From: Mageeibacillus sp.
GTDB taxonomy: Bacteria; Bacillota; Clostridia; Saccharofermentanales; Saccharofermentanaceae
Length of the DNA: 64,000 nt
NCBI GenBank assembly: GCA_022484595.1
Contig: JAKVLB010000003.1
Location: forward strand, 1 to 64,000
Reading direction: 5' to 3'
The notes below the pieces were generated by a model that worked only from the letters and a program-made list of their open reading frames with translations, did no database searches and was not told the DNA's origin. Of the stretch, positions 33,224 to 42,491 are shown piece by piece (the stretch's first letter is position 1; every line of letters starts with the position of its first letter). The position numbers were made by a program, and so were the translations under genes.

Positions 33224-34861
33224 TCATATTCCATAAATTTCATTATAATCATCGAGACTCTCGTTCAGATCAATCTTCCCCGCCAGGTCTGATCTCATCC
33301 ATACCATGATTCCCGACTTGACATAGGTCATCTTGTAAAAGACCTTAGACACATTGCAGTAAACAAGCACATAGTCATTGTCGGAAATACCGAGTCTGTC
33401 GAGCATCAGCTTAAGATTCTCCTCTCCGTTTACCGTTACAATAAAGTCAGGTGCCCCGTAAGAACTCCAGCGCCTTATATTGTCATCGCAGCTGTGCCGG
33501 TCCTCATTCTGAAGAAACGGATATGTCCTGCCGTCTATCAGGTTATAACAGACCTCCCGCCCGGCACAGGCATTCAGCGAATTTACAAAATAAGCCGAAC
33601 TGATTATATACGGCGACTGGACATCCCACCCGGAAAGAAAGCTGCAGTCTTCAAGACTGTTGACTTCTATCCACCGGTCAAGCCCTGCACCGTCTGAATA
33701 ATCTGAACTTATCTCGGTATAACACGACACAGAAGACCACATAAGTGCCATCACAAGCGAGAATGAGAGCAGCAGATAATTGAGGTAACCGTGCTGAGCT
33801 TCGTCCCCTTCTTCAAGAATCCACATAATGTATACTCCCAGGAAATACAAGACGGCATAATGATGGAACAGCATGTAGTATGCTCCTGCGAGCGCGAAAA
33901 ACACCACCGGCAGAACAGCTTGGATAAGCTTCTTTCTTCGCACCGCATATACAATGAAAGAACTCCAGACAGCAACCGAAATAACCGAAGATACTGCCGC
34001 TTCAAGAGGTGTAAGCACAACATTCCTGATCAGAACCGCAGGGTCTATGAAGCTGGTGAAAGTTATTTCCGAAGGCAGAAACAGTATTATTTTTAATAGC
34101 GTCTTCATATACTGAAAAATATCCGTACTTGCGCCCAGGAGTATATCTCTGGCAGGAATTATAAGAGAGATCATTGAGAGCGCGAATACCAGAAGAGCTG
34201 TCATTGACAGAAGTATCTTTATGTTATTCCTGATTGCAGTAAACGGTGAGGTCTTCCTCTCTTTTGTAATAAGTTCAATAATCCAGGCTATGGCAATTGA
34301 ACCGGCAATCGCGATGCCGAAAAGGTGCGTAACGCACATTAGTGCCAGAACAGCGCAGTATCTGACAGGATGAGCATTTCTTTTCTCGTGCAGAGACGCA
34401 GCGAGAAACAGAGCCAGTGCCAGAAGCATATAAGGTCTGCAAAGAACCTCCGTCTGCATGAAGAAATACGTGAACGGAAGCAGCGTAAGAGTTGTATTCC
34501 TGAACGGAGCTTTGAATTCAAGTACAAAAATCGCCGCAAAATCAGTTACAAGATGGAGAAACTCAACTGAAGGCTTGAACGGAAGATTGAGTTTTGCGGG
34601 AATGCTGTATGTAAGACAGATTAACGGAATGTGTCCTTCATAGTGTGGGATAAGGAAAATCATATCGCGGTATGAGGCATTTCGGGCAATCAGCCATGCC
34701 TCAGCTTCATCATTACCGGGCTCGTGGAAAATAAGCAGCGCGATGCAGAAAAGCATCGCGACGGCAGTAACCGCGGCAGAGACATTCTTCCGCGGCAGGG
34801 CATTGTACCTCTTTATATGCGTTATTGCCATTCTGCTGAGCTCACTATCCATACGGTTCAT
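33224..34861 (-). CDS. GT-C-like polytopic membrane protein (DEAxAW/EGHxP family)
   Basis: This 545-residue protein has about 10-12 membrane helices. In the first outer loop it has FHEPGNDEAEAWLIARNASY, then IPHYEGHIPLI, the same landmarks as in the two relatives at 34862 and 52807. An acidic pair in the first loop is characteristic of GT-C lipid-sugar-dependent glycosyltransferases, so transfer of a sugar to a surface polymer or protein is likely but unproven. The C-terminal soluble part carries DRLGISDNDYVLVYCNVSK. The ATG follows the upstream stop with no gap. Confidence 0.75.
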   Translation of the reverse strand: MNRMDSELSRMAITHIKRYNALPRKNVSAAVTAVAMLFCIALLIFHEPGNDEAEAWLIARNASYRDMIFLIPHYEGHIPLICLTYSIPAKLNLPFKPSVEFLHLVTDFAAIFVLEFKAPFRNTTLTLLPFTYFFMQTEVLCRPYMLLALALFLAASLHEKRNAHPVRYCAVLALMCVTHLFGIAIAGSIAIAWIIELITKERKTSPFTAIRNNIKILLSMTALLVFALSMISLIIPARDILLGASTDIFQYMKTLLKIILFLPSEITFTSFIDPAVLIRNVVLTPLEAAVSSVISVAVWSSFIVYAVRRKKLIQAVLPVVFFALAGAYYMLFHHYAVLYFLGVYIMWILEEGDEAQHGYLNYLLLSFSLVMALMWSSVSCYTEISSDYSDGAGLDRWIEVNSLEDCSFLSGWDVQSPYIISSAYFVNSLNACAGREVCYNLIDGRTYPFLQNEDRHSCDDNIRRWSSYGAPDFIVTVNGEENLKLMLDRLGISDNDYVLVYCNVSKVFYKMTYVKSGIMVWMRSDLAGKIDLNESLDDYNEIYGI

Positions 34862-36505
34862 TTATGTCACCCCGTATATCTCGTTATAATCCGACAGCTC
34901 CGGAGTAATGCCAAGCGTGTCAGCCAGATCTTTTCTGAGCCATACAAAATCTCCGAACTTTTCATAGGTTGTCTTGTAGAAGGCTCTGCCGGCCCGGCAG
35001 TAGACAAGCACATAATCATTGTCGATTCCGAGTTCATCTGTCACCGCCATGAGATTGTCTTCTCCGTTGCCGGTAATTATCATGTCCGGAGTACCCATAC
35101 CGGCCCACTTCTGAATCTGTTCCGAAGACTGCTCCGGCGTATTGCAGCGCCATATTATATACGGCCTGTCATTGACAAGATTATAGCAAAGCGGTCTTCC
35201 CATGTAGGCGTTGATCGAATTTGTCACATACTCGTCAGAAGTAAAGTTGCCGTCTGTGACATCCCATGCACCGAGGCACCTAAGGTTCTGAAGATTGTTC
35301 TCTACAATCCACTCCGCGACACTTTTGCCCGCGTCATAATCAGATGTGATTTCGGTAAATACCGCGAACATTGACCATCCGGAGGATATCAGAACAATAA
35401 GGGCAAAAACGGCACCGTTGATAAGTCTGCAGGACAGGGATGTGCGATGTGCAGAGCCGTTTTTTTCGGCGCCGCTGCAAATCCAGACCGAGTACACAAA
35501 AAGCATGAACAGAAAAGCAAAGTGGTAGCTGAAAATGTAGTAAGCTCCGACAAGCGAAAATGTCGCAATCGGTATAAGGCAGGCGGCCAGACGCTTTCGC
35601 ACGGCACAGTATCTTATAAGGCTCACCCAGATCAGACCGGAAAGAATGAATGAGACTGATGTCCGGAACAAAGATATCTGTGACGTCTGAAAAGATACCC
35701 CCGGTGAAATGAAATTTGTGAACAGTACTTCTGAAGGTATGTATATCAGGAACTTTATGAGTGTTACCGGATAACTCTGACTGCCATCCCTGCTCGACAG
35801 GTATATATCCTTCGCCGGGATTATAAGAGACACCACAGCGGCGGCAAAGACAGCCAGAACCGCAAGACACAGCAGTCTGCGACGATTGGAGGTAAATAGT
35901 CTTGATCCCGACGCGATGACCCACTCAAGCGCGATTCCGCCGGCAATCACTATTCCGTACAGATGCGTCATACACATCAGCATCAGAGTAAGAGTATACC
36001 TGACAGGCATTTCATCACGTCTGTTATATAGAACCGCAGCCATAAAAACAGTAGCTATAAGAAGGATGTACGGCCTTGCAAGAAGCGCCGGATGCAGAAA
36101 AAAGTACATAAACGGAAGAACAATCCTCACGATGTTCGGGAAAGGTGACCGGAATTCAATCAGATACACCGCTGCAAAGACAGACAGCAGATGGAGCACT
36201 GTCATCACGGGCTTCGCTGGAAGACCGAGCTTTGCCGGAATACTGTAGATCAGATACAGAAAAGGAATATGCCCTTCATAGTGAGGAAGATAGAAAAGCA
36301 TGTCGCTGTAGCTCGCGTATCTTGCTATAAGCCATGCCTGTGCCTCGTCACAGCACAGCTCGTGGAAACACAGCAATATGAGATAGAAAACCATCGCGGT
36401 CACTGTCACAGTAACATTCACACATCTTCGATCATACCTGTTTACTTTCCTTACAAACCGCGCAAAAAAAGTATCGTTAATTTCACCTGCTAATCTGTTG
36501 TCCAT
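34862..36505 (-). CDS. GT-C-like polytopic membrane protein, paralogue
   Basis: This 547-residue protein is collinear with its downstream neighbour: FHELCCDEAQAWLIARYASY, LPHYEGHIPFL, SIPAKLGLPAKP and a C-terminal DELGIDNDYVLVYCRAGRAFYKTTY. The pair looks like a tandem duplication that has since diverged. About 10-12 membrane helices are visible, with the conserved acidic loop outside. It starts 13 bases after the M15 peptidase gene, which suggests a shared cell-wall role. Confidence 0.75.
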   Translation of the reverse strand: MDNRLAGEINDTFFARFVRKVNRYDRRCVNVTVTVTAMVFYLILLCFHELCCDEAQAWLIARYASYSDMLFYLPHYEGHIPFLYLIYSIPAKLGLPAKPVMTVLHLLSVFAAVYLIEFRSPFPNIVRIVLPFMYFFLHPALLARPYILLIATVFMAAVLYNRRDEMPVRYTLTLMLMCMTHLYGIVIAGGIALEWVIASGSRLFTSNRRRLLCLAVLAVFAAAVVSLIIPAKDIYLSSRDGSQSYPVTLIKFLIYIPSEVLFTNFISPGVSFQTSQISLFRTSVSFILSGLIWVSLIRYCAVRKRLAACLIPIATFSLVGAYYIFSYHFAFLFMLFVYSVWICSGAEKNGSAHRTSLSCRLINGAVFALIVLISSGWSMFAVFTEITSDYDAGKSVAEWIVENNLQNLRCLGAWDVTDGNFTSDEYVTNSINAYMGRPLCYNLVNDRPYIIWRCNTPEQSSEQIQKWAGMGTPDMIITGNGEDNLMAVTDELGIDNDYVLVYCRAGRAFYKTTYEKFGDFVWLRKDLADTLGITPELSDYNEIYGVT

Positions 36506-36518
36506 TCTTACCCGCCGC

Positions 36519-37499
36519 TTATCCGCTTATTTGAAAATGTTGATAATCTTTTGGAGATGACCATGAACCGCCCCAGGTCCAGCCATGCTCCGTAAATAAC
36601 CGATATGCCCCGTCGCTGTCCGTAATAGCATGAGGCAACGATCTGTCTTCTGAATATTCTGCCGCATTGTCGTGCGAATACCTGACAGTGCCGTCATCTG
36701 CTATTGTAACATAAGGATTCTGCTGCGGGTTTATGTCTATTGCAAGCCCCAAAGCGTGCTTCGACAGATGTGAAGATCCCGTTGCCGCCCTGTAGCAGAA
36801 CGCTGAAGTGTTGTTATGATCTATTGAATTGTAGTCACTGCCTGATGCATCGCCGGTCCAGTAATCATCTATAAGGTGCATCTTCTCAATCTCATAACGG
36901 TCTTCAAACAGCGTCTCGAAAATACTGATTACATCATCACTGACACTCTTGTTTACAATCAGCTCCCCCACCTGGCATTCCCCGTTGAAATTAACGTGAA
37001 GCATCTTGATATACCGCAGCTCCGACAGGGCAATATCGTCATTGTCCACAAATGATTTTCCGATTATTCTGTTGTAGACGTCATCATTCTTCTCAATAGA
37101 AACAGAAGTGAAGTACAGGTTGAGATTGCTTTCATCTATTCTTCCGGAATCTATTACTTCTCCGGCATCGTAACCGGAAAGATTCTCAAGATACTGCGAT
37201 GAAGGCTCAGGTACCGGCGTAGGTGTAAGGGTTGCAGTCGGCAGCGGCGTTGCCGTCGGTGCCAAAACAGGTTCCGGTGATGTCTCGAGGGACTGTTTAA
37301 GAGACTGATCAGATGCGGTTACTGATGATATTCCGATGACTTCATTTCCATTGGAATCATCTTCGTCTGCATGATTTCTGCCGTATTCGCGCAAAGCCAG
37401 AGCAAAGATACCGCCTGCCAGTACCGCTATACCCAAATAAGCTGCAGCAACGGTCAGGATTCTCTTTTTTCTCGCTCGCTCTCTCGCCCTGCTCTTCAT
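36519..37499 (-). CDS. Membrane-anchored M15-type D-Ala-D-Ala carboxypeptidase-like protein
   Basis: The 326-residue protein has a basic start, one membrane helix (about residues 13-35) and a Pro/Thr linker (TPTPVPEP). The C-terminal peptidase domain has the zinc motif SSHLSKHALGLAIDI and the late histidine in KDYQHFQ, as in the Peptidase M15 subgroup with endolysin- and VanY-like members. It should cut D-Ala-containing peptidoglycan stem peptides outside the membrane. Neighbours on both sides are polytopic glycopolymer-type membrane proteins. Confidence 0.85.
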   Translation of the reverse strand: MKSRARERARKKRILTVAAAYLGIAVLAGGIFALALREYGRNHADEDDSNGNEVIGISSVTASDQSLKQSLETSPEPVLAPTATPLPTATLTPTPVPEPSSQYLENLSGYDAGEVIDSGRIDESNLNLYFTSVSIEKNDDVYNRIIGKSFVDNDDIALSELRYIKMLHVNFNGECQVGELIVNKSVSDDVISIFETLFEDRYEIEKMHLIDDYWTGDASGSDYNSIDHNNTSAFCYRAATGSSHLSKHALGLAIDINPQQNPYVTIADDGTVRYSHDNAAEYSEDRSLPHAITDSDGAYRLFTEHGWTWGGSWSSPKDYQHFQISG

Positions 37500-37512
37500 A
37501 AATCGTCCTCAG

Positions 37513-40116
37513 TCAAAAACTCTCTTCATCTCTGCGCCGCCACAGATAATAGCCGGTTACTGCGGCTGTTCCCAGTAAAACTCCCGCAATGCTCACCGCA
37601 ACAGCAGCCTTTATCCCCGGTATCTCATAACTGAATACTATATCATTGTCACCGCTGTCAAGATTTATCACCTGATACGCTCCGCAAAGATCCTGTGTCT
37701 CAATCATTTTCCCGTTGAGAGTGACCGTAAATCCGCGGTCCTTCGGAAGCATAATCACAAGCTTTTCCCCTGACTTGCAGTCGTGCGCCTCAATATGAAA
37801 GTTCGAACTGTCTTCAATTGAGAACTGTACCGCGCGGCCCTGTAATTTCGCTGCGGCGCTCATAAGCGCCGATTCATCAAGTACATAAAACTTCGGATGC
37901 ATACCGGTCTCAGAATCAACGCTGACCGATGCGCTCGCACTGTCAGTCGGTATCATAAACACCGTCGGCGCGAGAAAACAGTTATAATCTGTCTCATATA
38001 CCCCGTTAACACTCAGTTTTCTCGTCTCCTGATCGTCGAAAACGATGTTACCGTATAAGGCGTCGCCTCCGTCCGGCACTTGAACCGTATAAGTCGTCAC
38101 ACCGCCGCTTACGCTTGTTTCATAGTCGCAGGCCTTATAAACACGGCATTTGTCTCCGGTCATGGCACTGTACATGCTGTTGGTATACTCAAACGGGTCT
38201 GAACTGTCTTCAGGCTCGTCAATATCGTAATCAGCAATAAAACCGCACGGCAGACAGTAAGGATTGAGATATACATTCTTTCCGGTTGCATAATCCGTAA
38301 GCTTCTCGTATTGCGGAATATCATAATCGGAAAGAACATACCTGACTCCAAGCAGCGAATCGGCCGCAGCTACGGAAGCTCTTGTGATTGTCAGGGTATC
38401 GCTCGCGAAAGGATAACCCAGTTTCGACAGATATTGTCCCTGTTCCTCCTGCGGCGCGGAAACAAACGAAGATATTGAACTGAACCCGAAGGCGAGCGCT
38501 TCATTGTATTCTGCAGTCAGATTAAGACCTATGGCTGTCCGGTTTGAAGTCTGGGAGATACGGTAAAAATCACCGTCACCTTCAAGACCGTCGCAGTAAT
38601 CCGCAAGAGAAGTCTCCCGGCTCACATAGCCGGCAAGCTCTGTGGCATTCGAAACAGAGTACAGTTCCAGCAGTATAACCGAACTGAGACAGAATTCAAA
38701 CGCCGTCAACAAAGCGCACAAAGTGAGCGCAACGCCCTCAAATCTCCTTTTGTTCTCTTTTCCGAAGCAGCAGTATACCGTGACTGCAAAGCAAAGAATC
38801 AGCGCCGAACCGCAAATAATGCAGCCGGCTGTTCCTTCTGACGAGGTCTCATAATTCCAGATCTGAAGCTGCGCGGCCGATACGCCGGATATGTTAAGCA
38901 GCGCACCGGCGATTATAAATGACAGAGCGCAAAGCATCACTTTCATAAAGGAAGTTTCCGATTCTCCGAGGTAATACTGAGCTGCGATAAAAACGAGAAC
39001 AAAAACGCCAAGGTAACTGTAGCGATACCAGAATGACTCCACATTTCTGAATATTGAGAACAATAACACGAGCGGCTCCCAGAAAAACATCAGAACCGTA
39101 AATGCAAGAAGAATGCCGGATATGATTTTCGTGCGCACGGAAGCCTTGCCGCACACAAAAAACAGCATTACTCCCATAAGGACGAAGCTGCCGCAGTAAA
39201 GCGAAACAGAACCCTTAAGGCTGATGAGCCCCGGACCGTAATTGGAAATCACACTCAACGGATTGCCGATAAAGCCTGAAGATATAGAGGAGAAAAGGTC
39301 GGTTGTTCCGTGAGTTCTTCCGGACAGCATATAAAGCGAAGGAATAAGGATAACCCCGGAAATCATCACCGCACTCAGCATGCCTGCGGCATAACAAAGC
39401 AGTGATTTGAATAATTTCCTGCCGCCGGCCTGAAACCATTCCGCAATAAACCAGAATACGGTAAAAATGCAGTTTATGACACCTGTATACCAGCCGAATA
39501 TAAGACTCATTGATACCGACACTATAAGAACACAGGGTCTGCCCTTTATCGCGCGGCTTACTCCAAGCGCAATAAGCGGAAGAAGGCACGCGCCGTCAAG
39601 CCACATTATATTGCTCGACTGAGAAACGAAATACTGGCTCATGGCATATGATACCGCAAGCATCACAACAACCACGCAGTGCTTCCTGCCGGAAGATTCT
39701 GCAGGGAACCTAAGACCTGCGAACAGTGCCATGAAGAAAGCTGCGAGTCCGGACTTGATCAGAAACATCACATCGAAACATGTCATCATATCGCCCTTGT
39801 CAAACAACGCCACAAGAAGCATCAGAGGCGAGGCCAGATAATAAGCGAATACAGCGTAGCAGGATCCGCCCAAAGACTTGCCAAAGGTGTAATCTATTGA
39901 ATTTCTGCCTGCCAGGACATCCTTGTAATACATCAGAAGATCAATATACTGCGAATCACCATCCCTGTATGTCAGAGACCTGTCGCCAAAAGGCGCTATT
40001 CCGGAAATCTTGAAAATGACGCTGTATATCGCAGCAACAGCCAGTAAAGATATCACCGCTAAAGCGACAACCCTCTTTACGGCCGACTTTCCCTCTATCG
40101 AAAAGCTCCCCATCAT
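37513..40116 (-). CDS. YfhO family membrane protein
   Basis: The ATG at 40116 (or 40113) has AAGGTGG upstream and gives 867 residues; the frame open to 40212 crosses a hairpin. About 12 helices in the first two thirds follow the YfhO pattern, with PFGDRSLTYRDGDSQYIDLL in the first outer loop and FGKSLGGSCYAVFAYYLASP next. The outer C-terminal domain reads VSVDSETGMHPKFYVLDE and a last helix anchors it. Some YfhO proteins are GT-C-type enzymes needed for glycosylation of lipoteichoic acid; that function is likely but not shown here. Confidence 0.88.
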   Translation of the reverse strand: MMGSFSIEGKSAVKRVVALAVISLLAVAAIYSVIFKISGIAPFGDRSLTYRDGDSQYIDLLMYYKDVLAGRNSIDYTFGKSLGGSCYAVFAYYLASPLMLLVALFDKGDMMTCFDVMFLIKSGLAAFFMALFAGLRFPAESSGRKHCVVVVMLAVSYAMSQYFVSQSSNIMWLDGACLLPLIALGVSRAIKGRPCVLIVSVSMSLIFGWYTGVINCIFTVFWFIAEWFQAGGRKLFKSLLCYAAGMLSAVMISGVILIPSLYMLSGRTHGTTDLFSSISSGFIGNPLSVISNYGPGLISLKGSVSLYCGSFVLMGVMLFFVCGKASVRTKIISGILLAFTVLMFFWEPLVLLFSIFRNVESFWYRYSYLGVFVLVFIAAQYYLGESETSFMKVMLCALSFIIAGALLNISGVSAAQLQIWNYETSSEGTAGCIICGSALILCFAVTVYCCFGKENKRRFEGVALTLCALLTAFEFCLSSVILLELYSVSNATELAGYVSRETSLADYCDGLEGDGDFYRISQTSNRTAIGLNLTAEYNEALAFGFSSISSFVSAPQEEQGQYLSKLGYPFASDTLTITRASVAAADSLLGVRYVLSDYDIPQYEKLTDYATGKNVYLNPYCLPCGFIADYDIDEPEDSSDPFEYTNSMYSAMTGDKCRVYKACDYETSVSGGVTTYTVQVPDGGDALYGNIVFDDQETRKLSVNGVYETDYNCFLAPTVFMIPTDSASASVSVDSETGMHPKFYVLDESALMSAAAKLQGRAVQFSIEDSSNFHIEAHDCKSGEKLVIMLPKDRGFTVTLNGKMIETQDLCGAYQVINLDSGDNDIVFSYEIPGIKAAVAVSIAGVLLGTAAVTGYYLWRRRDEESF

Positions 40117-40152
40117 ACCCGATATCCACCTTATTTTTAATGTATTAGGCAC

Positions 40153-40161
40153 AGTATAACA
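40153..40161 (-). promoter_or_regulatory. Extended -10 promoter of the YfhO-M15-GT-C operon
   Basis: The minus strand reads TGTTATACT, an extended -10 element, 37 bases before the ATG at 40116 and just after a long hairpin. Confidence 0.5.
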
Positions 40162-40208
40162 CAATGCCGCCCCTAAGCTCGGGAAATCCCAAGCCTGGGG
40201 GCGGCAAT
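40162..40208 (-). terminator. Long GC-rich hairpin between two operons
   Basis: GCCGCCCC (40166-40173) pairs with GGGGCGGC (40198-40205), with an imperfect inner stem AAGCTCGGG / CCCAAGCCT. It follows the stop of the heptad-repeat lipoprotein (40242). No T-run follows on the minus strand, so classic intrinsic termination is uncertain. Confidence 0.5.
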
Positions 40209-40241
40209 GCAAAGAGAGTAGCGCAACGGGCGCTTTTTGGA

Positions 40242-42470
40242 TTATGTATTCTTAAATACGAACACTGTCGAACATTCAACGTCTGAAGGCGTGCCTGCGA
40301 AAGAGTCATAGTCGGCTGAGTATGATTTGAGCGCATTGATTCTTCCTGACAGAGGTTCAATGTTATCATTTATCAGGGATGTAATTTTTGTAACCGCCTC
40401 GTCATTGAACTCATTAAGCCCGTCACTCAAAGCCTGCGCACCGTCCAGAAGTTTTGCGGTTCCGTCAGCGAGAGTTTTTGATCCGTCTGAAACAGAAGAT
40501 GCTCCGGAAGCCACCGTTCCGGCACCGCCGGCAAGCGATTTGGCACCGCTGGCAAGAGTCTGCGCACCGGCACTTAGTCTGTTGGCACCGCTTACCAGAC
40601 TTGACGAACCTGAAGCAAGTGAAGCTGTTCCTTCGGAAAGTGTCGCAGCACCGGTATTGAGCTGGCTTACTGCTGTGGCAAGATTGCCTGCTCCGGTCGC
40701 CAGCTGAGGAAGGCTCGACTTAAGCTGAGCTACACCGCTTGCTACCTGATTTACACCTGCCGTGTAATCAGAAATGCCGTTCTTAAGTGTTGCGGCACCG
40801 TCTGAAAGGGCGCTAACATTTGCAGCTACGGTAGGAAGAGCCTGGATTGCCGTATTGATGCCCGAATAGCTGTTATAAAGGCCTGTAACTCCCGTTGCAA
40901 GACCGCTGTATGCTCTGATTACTCCGATAAGCTGAGCCTGATACTGAGCATTAACCGCGGGGTCAGCGTTGAAGGTCGTACCTGAAATAAGTGCCTCAAG
41001 AGCCGCTTCCTGCTGTGATGTCATACCTATAGGCGCGACAGCATTCGTGTACATGTTATTAATTGCGCCAAGAACATTTGCAGAGCCCTGGGCAAGTGCT
41101 GTCGTCTGCATCGAGTTCATCGCCTGATTGAGCTGTGAGAGACCGTTTGCTATAGTTGAAGCGCCGTTATTAAGAGTATCGTTTTTCGATGTGAGAGTCG
41201 ACATTCCGTCTGATATCTGGCTTACGCCTGTCTGTAAAGCTTCTACACCGGTCTGCAGTTCAGGAAGCTTGCCTGCAAGCTGCGTGAGTCCGTCTTTCAG
41301 AGCCGCTGCACCGCTGTTGACCTGTGATATTCCGTTATTCAGTGTCTGTGAACCGCTCAGAAGAGTGCTTGCGCCGGAAGCGACACTCGAAGATCCTTCA
41401 GAGAGACTTGCGGCACCGCTTGCAAGAGTACTGGCTCCGTCTGACAGTCTGCCCGCGCCGTCACTGAGTTCTGACGCGCCGTCGTTCAATGTCTCGGCAC
41501 CGTCACACAAGTCAGACGCACCGTCAGTCAACTGCGACATACCGTCAGTCATATCATCTGCCTTGTCACTGAGCGAATCTGTGTCTAAATCAAAATCGGA
41601 ATCACTGAGGTCAAGCTTCTTGGCAACTGTCATAGAAGTAATCTCGTCGCAATCCGTTACATCGCATTCAACTACCAAACTTTCAGGAATATCAATTGAT
41701 GCGATGGTATCGTCAAGACTGTCGTCATCGCTCTCGTCCTGTGCGGTTGTCTTAAGGGAGTCAAGGTCAAGACTCTCTTCAAGTCCGGGGAAACCGACAC
41801 CCATAACAACTGTATGTTCTCCGTCGTTGACGGCTTCACCGTTGTCTACAGTCACATTTGTAACTTTAGTGCTGTCGAGCAGCATACCTGTCGACATGAC
41901 AAAAGGCATATAAACTGTATATTTCTCACCGTTGTCATCGGTATATTCTTCGGACATATTGTTGGTGTAGTCAATCGTTATCACGAGGTGACCCGACTTG
42001 CCTTCAAGATCGGCGCCTGTAATAGCTTCACCGTCAAGCGTATATGAGACATCAACATCAACCGGAGCCTGCTCAGTTGTAGTACCGCTGTAATATACGT
42101 CGCCTCCGTCAGTACTCCATGTCAGCTGACCGTCGCCATTGTCAGTCAGAGTGGAATTTCCCCTGACCACTTCAATATCGCTGAGATTTGCAATATCATC
42201 AAGGCTTGCGGCACCGTCACTGTTCTTAAGCCAATCCGAAACAATCGTCTCGGTTGTCTCATTATCCTTCTTGATGATATAGACTGTCTCGTTCTTGCCG
42301 GCAGAGTCACTGTGTTCCGGAGCCGCCAGAGTCTGTGCCTGCGTAATGTTTGTCTTAAGCTCGGCATCTTCGGTCTTCGCTTCAGTTGCCTGATTGCATC
42401 CTGCGAAAAGCACCGCCAGCATTGACGCGCTTGCCGTAATGGCCGTAATTTTCTTCATTCTCTCTTTCAT
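40242..42470 (-). CDS. Heptad-repeat (xxxLxxG) lipoprotein, YhgE/Pip-like, partner of MMPL transporter
   Basis: The 742-residue protein has a lipobox (LFAGC, Cys about 25). A beta-rich N-terminal part (about 60-300) is followed from about 305 by long runs of heptads such as LSDGAGRLSDGASTLASGA, the TIGR03057-type XXXLXXG repeat, interrupted near 430-520 by an Ala/Gln-rich helix region. The C-terminus ends ECSTVFVFKNT. In YhgE/Pip proteins such repeats lie between membrane segments; here no membrane helix is seen, so it is a surface-anchored rod. It starts 22 bases after the MMPL gene and probably works with it. Confidence 0.85.
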   Translation of the reverse strand: MKERMKKITAITASASMLAVLFAGCNQATEAKTEDAELKTNITQAQTLAAPEHSDSAGKNETVYIIKKDNETTETIVSDWLKNSDGAASLDDIANLSDIEVVRGNSTLTDNGDGQLTWSTDGGDVYYSGTTTEQAPVDVDVSYTLDGEAITGADLEGKSGHLVITIDYTNNMSEEYTDDNGEKYTVYMPFVMSTGMLLDSTKVTNVTVDNGEAVNDGEHTVVMGVGFPGLEESLDLDSLKTTAQDESDDDSLDDTIASIDIPESLVVECDVTDCDEITSMTVAKKLDLSDSDFDLDTDSLSDKADDMTDGMSQLTDGASDLCDGAETLNDGASELSDGAGRLSDGASTLASGAASLSEGSSSVASGASTLLSGSQTLNNGISQVNSGAAALKDGLTQLAGKLPELQTGVEALQTGVSQISDGMSTLTSKNDTLNNGASTIANGLSQLNQAMNSMQTTALAQGSANVLGAINNMYTNAVAPIGMTSQQEAALEALISGTTFNADPAVNAQYQAQLIGVIRAYSGLATGVTGLYNSYSGINTAIQALPTVAANVSALSDGAATLKNGISDYTAGVNQVASGVAQLKSSLPQLATGAGNLATAVSQLNTGAATLSEGTASLASGSSSLVSGANRLSAGAQTLASGAKSLAGGAGTVASGASSVSDGSKTLADGTAKLLDGAQALSDGLNEFNDEAVTKITSLINDNIEPLSGRINALKSYSADYDSFAGTPSDVECSTVFVFKNT

Positions 42471-42491
42471 ATTAACTTACCATCCTTTCTT

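Noticed and set aside
33224-40116. A biosynthetic gene cluster or phage-related region
   Set aside because: There are no carrier proteins, synthases, integrase or phage structural genes; the content is membrane glycopolymer-type enzymes and a peptidase.
40117-40212. N-terminal extension of the YfhO protein
   Set aside because: The extra codons are the hairpin and promoter sequence; the ATG at 40116 has a ribosome site and precedes the first helix.
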